A stretch of DNA of 52,560 nt from CAZRHR01 sp964599915 (GCA_964599915.1 CAZRHR010000008.1:1-52560), one strand, 5' to 3'. Shown: positions 17,327 through 26,033, counted from the stretch's first letter. Made by a program: numbers and translations. Notes: generated by a model from the sequence alone, not told the origin.

Positions 17327-19000
17327 ATGCGTTATTTTTTCCTTTTTCTAATTTTTTGGGGTTTTGGTAAAGCTATGCAAGCCCAAGGTGTAAACATTGG
17401 GACCGCAACCCCTCCGCATTCCACGGCGACGTTAGAGGTTTCCGGAGTGTCTGGAGGTTTTCTATTGCCACGGCTCACCACCTCTCAGCGCAATGCCTTG
17501 TCGAATCCAGCCATTGGTTTACAGATTTATAATAGCACGACGGAGTGTGTGGAAACGTATTTTTCAACCGGTTGGCAGCCTACAGGTTGTGCTTGTTCTG
17601 CGCCCCCTGCAGCGGTTCCTTCTGTTTCTGGACCCACACAAGTTTGTTTAAGCGCTTCCGGCGTTACGTTTTCTGCAGCGCCTGTTTTTGGTGCCACGGC
17701 CTATCAATGGACCATTCCTGCCCAAGACACCTTGGTTTCGGGACAAAATACAGGGGCCATTATGGTGAATTTTTCGGGTGTGGCGGGCACTAGAACCCTT
17801 CAAGTGGTGGCGCAAAATGGTTGTGGCAACGCGGTGGCTTATTCCTTTACGGTGGCGGTTGGCAACCCGGTTTCCACGTTTTCCGTAAGTCCCAGCTCGC
17901 CTTCCGTAAATAATCCGGCCAGTTTTACAGCCACGCAAGCGGGTTTAGCCAGTTATCAATGGACGTTTTCTGGTGGATCGCCTGCCTCGGCCAGCGTGAA
18001 TCCTGCGACCACCACGTACGCCGTGGCGGGTACGTACAATGCTACGTTGTCTGTAACGGACGTCAATGGTTGTTCGTCCACCACCACCCAAAGTATTCAG
18101 GCGGTGAATTGTTCTACTGCCACGTGGAATTTTACTACTTGTGGACAAACGGGCCGTTTTGGACCGTCGCAGTCCCAATGTAACGCGACCTATGGAAATG
18201 GTGTGGTGACGGTGACGAATGGCATTCAATTCTGGACAGTGCCGGCCACCGGAACGTATCGAATTACAGCTGCCGGGGCAGTGGGAGGATCCAGCTCCAC
18301 CCAAGCCGGAAGTGGTGGTGCAACCATGCGAGGCGACTTTGCTTTGAACCAAGGAGATGTGCTCAAGATTTTGGTAGGACAGCCAGGTACAGGTGGCACA
18401 CAAAGCCAATCTTGTGCCGGTGGCGGTGGGGGCTCTTTTGTCCTCACAAATGCCAACAGTCCCTTGATTATAGCTGGCGGCGGTGGTGGAAGCGGCGGAA
18501 TTTCTGGTTCGCCCGGCCAAGGCGGAACCACGTCGAACACCAGCACGACCGCAAGGGTTCGTCATACCACCCAAATCCTCAATGGTTCATCCGGTGGAAA
18601 CGGCGGAACCATTCTTACCAGTCCCACCACCAGTGCGGCTGGGGGCGGACTCAACACCGATGGCGCCAACAGTGCCTTTTCCAATGCGTCGCTTCCTACC
18701 GGCGGGAAATCTTTTCTGAATGGCGGTGCCGGTGGGGAAGGTATTTCTTCTACGACCCAAAGCATGGGCGGTTTTGGTGGCGGTGGGGCAGGACATGGCA
18801 ACACATATTTGGGCGGCGGTGGCGGCGGCGGATATAGCGGTGGTCCGGGCGGATTTACAAGTAGCGGCGGCAGCAACAATTCCGATGGCGGCGGCGGCGG
18901 CGGTGGTGGTGGCTCTTGGAATTCGGGAACCAATCAAAGCAATGTGTCCGGGAACAACAATGCCGCAGGATTTATTACCATCCAGCGAATTTGTCCGTAA
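17327..19000 (+). CDS. Secreted PKD protein with ALK/LTK-like glycine-rich domain
   Basis: 557 residues. Signal peptide 1-20 (ending MQAQ). Residues ~21-85 match the common Bacteroidota NIGTATPPHSTATLEVS...GFLLPRLTTSQRNAL leader module, also found at the head of tail-fibre-like adhesins. Two PKD/Ig-like beta domains follow (about 95-180 and 185-262; YQWTFSGGSP, AGTYNATLSVTDVNGC). From about 300 to the end is a glycine-rich domain: a WTVPATGTYRITAAGA strand, GDVLKILVGQPG, GGGGGSFV, PLIIAGGGGG and long poly-Gly runs. This matches the layout of the glycine-rich domain of ALK/LTK receptors. There is no T9SS sorting domain at the C-terminus, which ends in a FITIQRI strand. Confidence 0.8.
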   Translation: MRYFFLFLIFWGFGKAMQAQGVNIGTATPPHSTATLEVSGVSGGFLLPRLTTSQRNALSNPAIGLQIYNSTTECVETYFSTGWQPTGCACSAPPAAVPSVSGPTQVCLSASGVTFSAAPVFGATAYQWTIPAQDTLVSGQNTGAIMVNFSGVAGTRTLQVVAQNGCGNAVAYSFTVAVGNPVSTFSVSPSSPSVNNPASFTATQAGLASYQWTFSGGSPASASVNPATTTYAVAGTYNATLSVTDVNGCSSTTTQSIQAVNCSTATWNFTTCGQTGRFGPSQSQCNATYGNGVVTVTNGIQFWTVPATGTYRITAAGAVGGSSSTQAGSGGATMRGDFALNQGDVLKILVGQPGTGGTQSQSCAGGGGGSFVLTNANSPLIIAGGGGGSGGISGSPGQGGTTSNTSTTARVRHTTQILNGSSGGNGGTILTSPTTSAAGGGLNTDGANSAFSNASLPTGGKSFLNGGAGGEGISSTTQSMGGFGGGGAGHGNTYLGGGGGGGYSGGPGGFTSSGGSNNSDGGGGGGGGGSWNSGTNQSNVSGNNNAAGFITIQRICP

Positions 19001-19040
19001 TGGTCTGAGGCTTTATCAGGTAAAAAGGAGGCAAAGCGTA

Positions 19041-19070
19041 TTTTTCCCCGCAGGGAGAAACGGGAAAAAA
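19041..19070. terminator. Possible bidirectional terminator between convergent genes
   Basis: TTTTTCCCCG and CGGGAAAAAA form a hairpin with a 10-nt loop and one bulge. The arms provide T-runs on both strands, and it sits between the stops of the glycine-rich protein (+) and the transglutaminase-like gene (-). Confidence 0.45.
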
Positions 19071-19077
19071 GAATATT

Positions 19078-19785
19078 TTAGGTTTTCGCTTTCCAAGAAC
19101 GGATGCGCGCCACTTGGGCATTCATCCGATGCCTGACCCAATGGGTGAAAATGAAGTTTTTTATTTTACCCAAGGCCTGTCGGTGTTTGGCATAAAATTC
19201 ATCGGGAGAGTCAAAAAGCCCAAAATCATCGTGAATGCCTTTGTGCTGAATGTAAGTATGGTTCATGTTCCAATCGACGGGCGGCGCTTGAAACGAATCG
19301 GTGTACACGCCAAATCCACAGAAGGTAGTGCAATTTGGGTTCAATTGCTGAAGCTTGGTAAGATAGGGCTGATCTAGAATAAGTCCTTCCATGTGATACC
19401 ATTTACCTTCCACCAAGACTTCTACCCAACTGTGTACAATGTAGGTTGGAGACAGCAGGTACCAAATTCCCCGAAGGGGTCCTTTTTGCAAGGCTTTGTG
19501 AATGGTAAAGCCGTGCATTCTGCATGGAATGTGAAGGGCACGAAGCAGGGCCATGAACAGAGTCGCTTTGGTGTTGCACTGGCCATAGCCATCGGAGAGT
19601 ACTTCAGAAGCGGGAATTTCGTCGGCGCGGTTGTATCCAAAGGCGATTTCATTGCGGACAAAATCGTAGATGGCTTTTACTTGGTCTATGGTTTTCAAGG
19701 TTTGCCATTTTTTTTCAGAGATCAGGTCTCGGAGGGCTAGATGATTGAAATCTAGCAGGGGCGTAGCAGAAAGTAGCTTTTCCAT
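19078..19785 (-). CDS. Transglutaminase-like domain protein
   Basis: 235 residues, no signal peptide. Residues ~30-140 form the transglutaminase/protease core: DGYGQCNTKATLFMALLRALHIPCR with the nucleophilic Cys, HSWVEVLVEGKWYHMEG with the catalytic His, and the Glu or following Asp (LILD) as the third residue. The C-terminal half (TFCGFGVYTDSF, then a region rich in His and Trp) has no known domain that I recognise. The family contains cysteine proteases and amide hydrolases. It lies alone, convergent with the upstream gene and 100 bp from the AraC gene. Its substrate is unknown. Confidence 0.82.
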   Translation of the reverse strand: MEKLLSATPLLDFNHLALRDLISEKKWQTLKTIDQVKAIYDFVRNEIAFGYNRADEIPASEVLSDGYGQCNTKATLFMALLRALHIPCRMHGFTIHKALQKGPLRGIWYLLSPTYIVHSWVEVLVEGKWYHMEGLILDQPYLTKLQQLNPNCTTFCGFGVYTDSFQAPPVDWNMNHTYIQHKGIHDDFGLFDSPDEFYAKHRQALGKIKNFIFTHWVRHRMNAQVARIRSWKAKT

Positions 19786-19888
19786 GATGTCAACGTTTTT
19801 TTGAGGTGTTATTCGGCAGGTAGTGGCACCCTCCGCAACACAAATTTGCCCCGATTTTTGCCCGAAAAATTGAATAAACTGGCTGTTT

Positions 19889-20638
19889 TTACCGGAGAAA
19901 TTTCGGTGTTACGCCGAAGGTTTCTTTAAATGTCCGGTTGTAATGCGCTGCATCTGAGAATGAAAAGGCATGGGCCACCTCGGTGATGGGAAGGGTTTGT
20001 AAAGAAGGCAAGGAGGCCATGAGCCGATTCCAAAGCTGATATCGCCGGAAATGTACGCCCGTTTTTTCTTTAAACAGATGTAAAAAGCGAGAGGGCGAGA
20101 GATGACATAGATCGGCGATTTGTTCGAGGGAAAAAAGAATATCCGGATGTTGCTCCAAATAATGTATCACCTTGGAAATGCGTGCATCCATTGTGCCTTC
20201 GTTGGGCGTTAGTTGCTGTTCCCAAGCGCGAAGTTGCTCATCTATGCGTTGACAAAATTGGGGAAAGTTGATCCGGTCGTTTTCCAAATCAAGTAATAAG
20301 CTTTTCAGGTTTACCAACCAAAGCCGCTCTTTGGGAAACAGGGTTCCCAAAGTCAAATGATGTTGAAGAAAGTACCCCAAGACACTAAGCGGATGAATTA
20401 ATAAGGTGAGGTGCGCGCTTTCACAGGTCAATTGGTGCGCCTTATTCGACGAAATAAAAAAGGCATCTCCTTGGTGCTGAATATTTCCAGCCAAGGTCAA
20501 CTGTAGTGGTGCCTGGGTGGACACGCTGATTTGAAACGCATAATGTTTATGAAATGCGTTTTGAAACAATGGGCCAACAAATAGGCCATAGCGATGTCCA
20601 AAATAAAACCGACTTTCGGCAGATGATTTACCTAACAT
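19889..20638 (-). CDS. AraC family transcriptional regulator
   Basis: 249 residues if started at ATG 20638, which is preceded by AAAGGA. Longer in-frame starts exist at 20722 and 20770; the extra 28-44 residues have no obvious family features. The N-terminal ~130 residues are a cupin-type sensor (FGHRYGLFVGPLF, H-rich strands). The C-terminal ~100 residues hold the two AraC helix-turn-helix units (FSLEQIADLCHLSPSRFLHLFKEKTGVHF, then ITEVAHAFSFSDAAHYNRTFKETFGVTP). It probably controls genes nearby or itself; an inverted repeat at 20657-20686 sits just upstream of the chosen start. The ligand is unknown. Confidence 0.88.
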   Translation of the reverse strand: MLGKSSAESRFYFGHRYGLFVGPLFQNAFHKHYAFQISVSTQAPLQLTLAGNIQHQGDAFFISSNKAHQLTCESAHLTLLIHPLSVLGYFLQHHLTLGTLFPKERLWLVNLKSLLLDLENDRINFPQFCQRIDEQLRAWEQQLTPNEGTMDARISKVIHYLEQHPDILFSLEQIADLCHLSPSRFLHLFKEKTGVHFRRYQLWNRLMASLPSLQTLPITEVAHAFSFSDAAHYNRTFKETFGVTPKFLR

Positions 20639-20656
20639 AATGATATTGTTTCCTTT

Positions 20657-20686
20657 GTTCACGCCAGTCAAGCCTGACGGGTGAAC
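20657..20686. promoter_or_regulatory. Inverted repeat upstream of the AraC gene
   Basis: GTTCAC (20657-20662) pairs with GTGAAC (20681-20686) and GTCA (20667-20670) with TGAC (20675-20678) around a 4-nt centre. It is 18 nt upstream of ATG 20638. It could be an autoregulatory operator or an mRNA leader hairpin; if a longer start is used it is coding. Confidence 0.35.
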
Positions 20687-20844
20687 GCGATTCCCTTTCG
20701 GAAAGTTAATGATTATTTTCATATACCCATCTTGGTGAAAAACGTCCCGATGTGGTGCTCCATCCTCCAAAACTTTTTAATTTCTTTGGCTTTTGTGACA
20801 TAATAAAGCGTTCTATTTCAACGTTGAAAGGTTTAAACTGTCAT

Positions 20845-20955
20845 ATGCAAAAGCTCGTGCTCCTTCTTCTCCTTTTTGCTTTGGGTCTTGGGGCTTGTTC
20901 CGCCAGAAAATGCAATGGCCAAAAAGGGATAAAAACACCTATGGGACGCATGTAA
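20845..20955 (+). CDS. 36-residue lipoprotein
   Basis: A tiny gene: MQKLVLLLLL, hydrophobic core, then LGAC with acylated Cys18, followed by only 18 residues rich in Lys/Arg and ending KTPMGRM. The longer open frame from 20752 has no sensible N-terminus. The lipobox is textbook, so a mature lipopeptide on the inner or outer membrane is expected. It lies between the divergent AraC gene and the ABC-F gene. No function can be read. Confidence 0.6.
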   Translation: MQKLVLLLLLFALGLGACSARKCNGQKGIKTPMGRM

Positions 20956-21032
20956 AAGCGGTCCTACGCATGGCCAATGGATTTTGTTGAATCGTCCTAG
21001 GCCGTCCTTCATGGTTATTGCGGGCATTGATG

Positions 21033-21040
21033 TACCTTTG
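21033..21040 (+). promoter_or_regulatory. -7 promoter element (TACCTTTG) of the ABC-F gene
   Basis: TACCTTTG fits TAnnTTTG, is followed by 4 nt (CCGC) and ATG 21045, exactly as at cysS and rlmN. Confidence 0.6.
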
Positions 21041-21044
21041 CCGC

Positions 21045-22964
21045 ATGATAAGTGTTGGAAAATTAGCGGTACGTTTTGGCGGCAGGGTCTTGTTTGAAGA
21101 GGTTGGTTTTCAGATTACGCCGGGTGATCGCATTGGTTTAACGGGCAGAAATGGCGCCGGTAAATCGACCTTAATAAAAATTTTAGCGGGATTAAGTGCA
21201 CCTACCGAAGGCGAAGTGGCAGTACCCCGCGATTTTAGCATTGGCTACCTGCCCCAGGAATTTGCCCATACTTCTCAGAAATCCATTCGGGAAGAAACTT
21301 GGACCGCTTTTGAGGAACTTAAACGGCTGGAAGCCAAACTGGAAACCATCCATGTGGCGCTGGAAACGCGCACCGATTATGAATCTGACGCTTATCTTCA
21401 ACTCATTCAGGACCTGAATGACCTACAACACCGGTTCGATATGCTGGGTGGATACCAAGCCGAAGAACAGGTGGAACGCGTCTTGAAAGGACTCGGTTTT
21501 TCCGAAGCGGAACTAGAGCGTCCCATGAATTCTTTTTCCGGTGGTTGGCAAATGCGGGTGGAATTGGCGAAACTGCTGCTGAAAAAACCCAATTTGTTGC
21601 TGCTGGATGAACCCACCAACCACTTGGACATTGATTCTATCCTATGGCTGGAAGATTTCTTAAAACAATATCCGGGATCCCTAATGATGATTTCTCACGA
21701 CAGGGCTTTTTTGGATGCCATTACAAACCGCACCATTGAAATTACCTCCGGCCGAATCGAAGATTATAAGGCGGGATACTCCAAATATTTGCTGCTGAGA
21801 GAAGAACGCCGGGAAACTTTACTGGCGGCCAAGAAGAACCAAGACCGAGAAATTGCCCGTTTGGAAAGAAACGTAGATCGTTTTCGGGCCAAAGCCGCGA
21901 AAGCCAGTTTCGCCCAATCGCTTATCAAACGTTTGGATCGCATGGAAAGAATCGAGATTGATGATGAGGAAATCATTGCCATGCGGATTCGTTTTCCTGA
22001 ACCCCCAAGGTCCGGAAAAGTGGTGGTAGAAGCCGAAGGACTTGGTAAAAAATATGGGGACAAGCAGGTTATTAAACCCATGACATTCAGCATTAATGCT
22101 GGAGAACGCATTGCATTTGTGGGGAAAAATGGCATGGGAAAAACCACGTTGGCACGGATTATCGCCGGCGATTTGGAGCATGAAGGACATTTTAAATTCG
22201 GCCATAATGTGGCCCTTGGCTATTTTGCCCAGCACCAAACGGAGCGTTTAGATGGTACCAAAACGGTGCTGGAAGAGATGGAAAGTGCGGCTTGGGAAAG
22301 CGATCGTTTCACCCAAGTTCGCGCCATTCTGGGTGCATTCCTTTTTAGCGGAGAAGATGTAGAGAAGAAGGTTCGGGTACTGTCGGGCGGAGAAAAGGCC
22401 AGGTTGTCCATGGCAAAACTTCTGCTTCGACCTTTGAACTTTCTCATTTTCGATGAACCTACAAACCACTTGGACTTGATTTCCAAGGACGTGTTAAAGC
22501 AAGCTTTGGCACACTTCGAAGGTACCGTGGTGGTCGTGTCTCACGACCGAGAATTTTTAACCGGACTTACTACCAAAACGTTTGAATTTACACCAGAGGG
22601 TATCCGTGAACATTTGGGTGATGTGAACGAGTTTTTGGAAAAGAAAAAGGTGGCCCAATTCCGCGAAATTGAAAAGGGTAAATCCACACCTGCACCCGCG
22701 GTGAAAACTCCTGTTCCGGTGGCGACGGATCAAGGCAGCGATAAAAACCTGAAAAAGCTCAAACAACAGCTGGATCGGGTTGAAAAAGACATTGCAGAAA
22801 CCGAGGCCGTCATTGCCCAAAGGGAAGCTGACCTTCAGGACCCCAATAAGGCCGCTACACTTAGTACAGACGCCCATTTCCTTCAAGATTATGAGATGCA
22901 TCGAAAAAAATTGGCTGAACTCATGGAAAAATGGGAGCAATTGGCCGCTGAAATGGAGTCTTAA
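21045..22964 (+). CDS. ABC-F family ATPase (translation factor type)
   Basis: 639 residues with two ABC domains and no membrane segments. Domain 1: Walker A GRNGAGKST, signature SGGWQMRVELAKLLL, Walker B LLLLDEPTNHLD. Linker of about 80 residues with charged coiled-coil (ARLERNVDRFRAKAAKA), the P-site tRNA interaction motif region of ABC-F proteins. Domain 2: GKNGMGKTT, LSGGEKARLSMAKLLL, FLIFDEPTNHLD. A C-terminal coiled coil (KNLKKLKQQLDRVEKDIAETE...) resembles that of Uup/YdiF-type proteins. These bind the ribosome and relieve stalling. The ATG at 21045 directly follows its promoter; the upstream TTG at 21018 would lie before it. Confidence 0.94.
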   Translation: MISVGKLAVRFGGRVLFEEVGFQITPGDRIGLTGRNGAGKSTLIKILAGLSAPTEGEVAVPRDFSIGYLPQEFAHTSQKSIREETWTAFEELKRLEAKLETIHVALETRTDYESDAYLQLIQDLNDLQHRFDMLGGYQAEEQVERVLKGLGFSEAELERPMNSFSGGWQMRVELAKLLLKKPNLLLLDEPTNHLDIDSILWLEDFLKQYPGSLMMISHDRAFLDAITNRTIEITSGRIEDYKAGYSKYLLLREERRETLLAAKKNQDREIARLERNVDRFRAKAAKASFAQSLIKRLDRMERIEIDDEEIIAMRIRFPEPPRSGKVVVEAEGLGKKYGDKQVIKPMTFSINAGERIAFVGKNGMGKTTLARIIAGDLEHEGHFKFGHNVALGYFAQHQTERLDGTKTVLEEMESAAWESDRFTQVRAILGAFLFSGEDVEKKVRVLSGGEKARLSMAKLLLRPLNFLIFDEPTNHLDLISKDVLKQALAHFEGTVVVVSHDREFLTGLTTKTFEFTPEGIREHLGDVNEFLEKKKVAQFREIEKGKSTPAPAVKTPVPVATDQGSDKNLKKLKQQLDRVEKDIAETEAVIAQREADLQDPNKAATLSTDAHFLQDYEMHRKKLAELMEKWEQLAAEMES

Positions 22965-24414
22965 TCTTTTTTTCTTTCTCCTTTTTTCCGTTCCTTTTTC
23001 CCCGTTTCTTGCCCAGGTTTCCCCCCTTCAACTTCCCCAAGGATTTTCTGTGGAAGAGGCCCAAATGCATTTTACCCTTCAACAGGCTTTTCGTACCCGA
23101 CAACCCAATGATTCTGCATTAGAGGATGTTCGTATTCTTCGATGGTATCGGTTTCCGGAAACGGATGTGGCTTGGTCTTGGTGGCAAGATGGTCATGGTA
23201 AAATTTGGCTTTGTTTTCCCGGTTCGGCTCCTAGTTCTGCCAGTTGGCTTTTAAATGTATACGCTGGAATGTTACCGGCCAAAGGAGAAATAATATCGGA
23301 TGGCCATGTCTTTGCCTATCAATTTGCTTCTCACCCCAATGCCCGAACCCATGCAGGATGGACAGCAGGATTGTTTCAGTTCCTTCGTGCTGAATCTTCA
23401 TTTATGGATTCACTCTACCAGACCGGCCACCAAAACTGGGTCATTAGCGGCCATAGCCAAGGCGGGGCTTTGGCTTATTTAATGTCAGCTTATCTTAGCC
23501 AACTTCAATCCAAGGCGTCCTTTTTCCCGTATCTGCAATGGAAAGTGTACACATCCGGCGCACCCAAACCCGGTAACCTTTGGTTTGCCCGAGATTTTAT
23601 GGCTAAGACACCGGCCAATCAGGTCTTTTCAATGGTTATCAATTCTGATTGGGTGCCCTTAATGCCCGTAGGATTGCAGCAAATCTCAAGTTTTCCTGAA
23701 CATGCGCCCATTCGGCAATGGAAATCGCTGGTGCGACAAATGCCCAAATGGAGGCAACGCTTGGCGCTTCGCTATATAGTAGGCAGAATGACCAGGCCGC
23801 TTTCCAGAACCTCACGCCGCTATCATCACTGGCTTGCCAACACCCCCAATCGCGCGTTGCAACCCAAATGGCAGAATTTGACCTTGCCTGAGCCAATGGA
23901 AGATTTTGATTATCATTCCTTCGGCACGCAGGTAATCCTCATGCCCGATTCAACTTTTTTACATGATTTTCCGCTGAAAGAAGGCCAGTGGTTTACCCAT
24001 CATAGCCTCCGCGCCTATGCTTGGTTTTTTAAACACACCATGACGGAAAACGTGGCTCCCGTTTGGACAAGTCTTTCTTTAGAAGGCACATGGCAATTGA
24101 TACAAACTCCGGAATGGCATAGAACCGCTTTACGTCAACAACCCATCCGCATGCATATGGATTGGGGAAAACAACAATTGGTGCTCCAAGATTCCTGTGG
24201 TTTGGGTTTTGCTCCATTTCGTTCGGAAGGTGCCGGTTTCTCTATTTCTCAGCCTTTTCAGTTTACGGCGGGTGCTCCCTGTTCAGACCAATTGCTGCGC
24301 CAAGTGATGGCTCAATTACAAGGTTTGGTTTCTGTTTATCAACCGGATCAAACCAGCTTGGAGTGGCTGGTATCTGGCGCAGAGCCCTGGATTTGGTGGC
24401 GGATTCAACCCTAA
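22891..24414 (+). CDS. Class 3 lipase-like secreted protein
   Basis: About 507 residues. The nucleophile motif GHSQG (in WVISGHSQGGALAYLMSAYL) is that of lipase_3 alpha/beta hydrolases, with WKVYTSGAPKPGN and NSDWVPLMP following as in that family, and a late His in FTHHSL. A signal-peptide-like segment (LFFFLLFSVPFSPFLAQ) precedes the mature part. The start is unclear: the last ATG before the signal peptide is 22891, which overlaps the ABC-F gene by 74 nt; no ATG, GTG or TTG occurs closer, so a rare start codon such as CTG near the ABC-F stop is possible. Exported lipid or ester hydrolase. Confidence 0.78.
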   Translation: MRCIEKNWLNSWKNGSNWPLKWSLNLFFFLLFSVPFSPFLAQVSPLQLPQGFSVEEAQMHFTLQQAFRTRQPNDSALEDVRILRWYRFPETDVAWSWWQDGHGKIWLCFPGSAPSSASWLLNVYAGMLPAKGEIISDGHVFAYQFASHPNARTHAGWTAGLFQFLRAESSFMDSLYQTGHQNWVISGHSQGGALAYLMSAYLSQLQSKASFFPYLQWKVYTSGAPKPGNLWFARDFMAKTPANQVFSMVINSDWVPLMPVGLQQISSFPEHAPIRQWKSLVRQMPKWRQRLALRYIVGRMTRPLSRTSRRYHHWLANTPNRALQPKWQNLTLPEPMEDFDYHSFGTQVILMPDSTFLHDFPLKEGQWFTHHSLRAYAWFFKHTMTENVAPVWTSLSLEGTWQLIQTPEWHRTALRQQPIRMHMDWGKQQLVLQDSCGLGFAPFRSEGAGFSISQPFQFTAGAPCSDQLLRQVMAQLQGLVSVYQPDQTSLEWLVSGAEPWIWWRIQP

Positions 24415-24445
24415 AGGTTGAGCAAAAGGAAACTGCTTTTGCATC

Positions 24446-24476
24446 TTGCAGGGCTAAAAAATTCGCCTTTACTTTG
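24446..24476 (+). promoter_or_regulatory. Degenerate promoter of the T9SS gene at 24498
   Basis: TTG (24446-24448), a 21-nt spacer, then TACTTTG (24470-24476), which is one base short of TAnnTTTG. It lies about 21 nt before ATG 24498. Confidence 0.4.
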
Positions 24477-24497
24477 CAGAAGCCATTAAAAACCAAT

Positions 24498-25613
24498 ATG
24501 AAACACATTACTCTTTTGGGAAGCGTATTCGCTTTCACCGCCCTTCAGGCACAAATCACCATTACATCCGGTGATTTTGGTTCTGCGGGAGAAAGTTTTA
24601 CTGTAGGAACCCACACAGCACCTGGGGTAAGTCCAGGTAGTGCCGGACCCAACCAAACTTGGGATTTTTCCGCATTGATTACCCAGAGTTTGGACACCAT
24701 TCAGTTCTTAAATCCGACAGGATTGCCCGGAGCGACAAGTTTTCCCGGAGCCAATTTGGCCATTGAGTCCAATGATGGCTTGTTTTATTTCGACAAATCT
24801 TCCGCCGGTGTGAACACCCTTGGCGGCGCGTCTTCCTTTGGTGGCGTACCTGCGGTAGCTGTTTACAATCCGCCCCAGACTTTGTTGCCTTTTCCAGCAG
24901 CATATAACGACCAATTTACTTCGAGCACTGCTTTTAATACTGAATTGGCCTTTCCCGTTGATACCAATATCCTGGGTTGCGTAATCAAAATCGACTCTAT
25001 CCGTATTGTTCGCAATTCTACATTGAATACTGCTTTTGATGCATGGGGAACGGTTACTCTTCCTACCGGCAGCTTTCCAAGTTTGCGTGCCAATTCATTG
25101 GAAAACACCACGGACTCTATTTTCATTTATGTGCCTAATGGATTACAGTGTTTGCTTCTTGGGGTAAACGAACCCGCAGGTTGGATTTTAGCGCCCAATT
25201 TGTTGATTCAAGCTGCAGGGTTTCCTGGTAATGTAATTCAGGCCGCAAGCAGAATTTACACTTGGTATGCCAATGGCGAAAAATTTGGTGTTTTAGCCAT
25301 GCAAATGGATGACCAAAACAATGTGGAATCAGCCCGTTTCAAAAGTGATGCTTCTCAGTTGGTATCCATTGAGGACAATGAGGCCACCACATGGCAAGTG
25401 ACTCCAAACCCTGCAGGTGAGTCTGTAAACTTTGGATTGACCCAGCCTGGTTTGGTTACAGTAACCGACCTTTCCGGAAGAATTATCTGGGAAAACGAAG
25501 TACAACCGAATACAGCGGTTTCTATTGCCGACTGGAAAGATGGTTTGTATGTGTACACTGTTCAGCAAGGACAAAAAGTAGTTGGAAAAGGCAAATTGGT
25601 GGTGCAACACTAA
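24498..25613 (+). CDS. T9SS type A-sorted secreted protein
   Basis: 371 residues from ATG 24498, which starts a signal peptide (MKHITLLGSVFAFTALQAQ). The mature region is beta-rich and contains IRIVRNSTLNTAFDAWGTVTLPTG, like the protein fragment at the left end of the window. The last ~80 residues (TPNPAGESVNFGL, VTVTDLSGRII, GLYVYTV) are a type A T9SS sorting domain. It should be exported over the outer membrane. No catalytic residues are recognised. The longer open frame upstream overlaps the lipase gene and is rejected. A clear terminator follows. Confidence 0.85.
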   Translation: MKHITLLGSVFAFTALQAQITITSGDFGSAGESFTVGTHTAPGVSPGSAGPNQTWDFSALITQSLDTIQFLNPTGLPGATSFPGANLAIESNDGLFYFDKSSAGVNTLGGASSFGGVPAVAVYNPPQTLLPFPAAYNDQFTSSTAFNTELAFPVDTNILGCVIKIDSIRIVRNSTLNTAFDAWGTVTLPTGSFPSLRANSLENTTDSIFIYVPNGLQCLLLGVNEPAGWILAPNLLIQAAGFPGNVIQAASRIYTWYANGEKFGVLAMQMDDQNNVESARFKSDASQLVSIEDNEATTWQVTPNPAGESVNFGLTQPGLVTVTDLSGRIIWENEVQPNTAVSIADWKDGLYVYTVQQGQKVVGKGKLVVQH

Positions 25614-25663
25614 AGCCTACGAGTCCATTGTGACTCTTACAATGAAAGAGTTTTCGTGAAAAC

Positions 25664-25691
25664 CACTTGTCTATGGGCAAGTGTTTTTTTT
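25664..25691 (+). terminator. Rho-independent terminator after the T9SS gene
   Basis: CACTTG / CAAGTG stem with an 8-nt loop, followed by eight T residues (25684-25691), about 50 bp past the stop. Confidence 0.8.
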
Positions 25692-25909
25692 ATGTAGAAG
25701 GGAGGTGGAAAATGAGGCGAATGAAATCCGGAGTTTTGGACGTTATGGGACTTGAAATGATGGGGATTTTCAGGTGGAGGGATAAGGTTTTGAATAGTGA
25801 CCAAATGGGGGTGCATCCTCACCGGGGGTGGTGGGATGTGAGCCAAAGATTGAAAGGTGGTTGGGGCGGATGCCTCCCGGGAGTCCGGCCTTTCGATTCA
25901 TTAAACCTT

Positions 25910-25976
25910 CGATACCTTTTAAAAATTTTGGTGTTTCAAAGCCGTTTCATTTGCTTTTCCTCACCTTAAGGTATCG
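25910..25976. repeat. 9-bp inverted repeat with a 49-nt centre
   Basis: CGATACCTT (25910-25918) and its exact reverse complement AAGGTATCG (25968-25976); the right arm is followed by TTCTTTTTTC. It may be a long terminator-like stem or a protein-binding site. Confidence 0.4.
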
Positions 25977-26033
25977 TTCTTTTTTCTTTTGAAAAATGGA
26001 GCACGATAACCACCATACTCCGCCTCGGACCCA

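Noticed and set aside
17945..18574. Minus-strand ORF of 209 residues
   Set aside because: Antisense to the glycine-rich secreted protein; its Arg/Ser/Thr-rich composition is a by-product of the Gly codons on the other strand.
18780..18930. GGC/GGT-rich tract as a tandem-repeat or regulatory element
   Set aside because: It encodes the poly-Gly part of a continuous protein domain, so it is coding rather than a separate repeat.
24162..24497. Upstream extension of the T9SS gene frame
   Set aside because: It overlaps the lipase gene and would bury the signal peptide in the middle of the protein.
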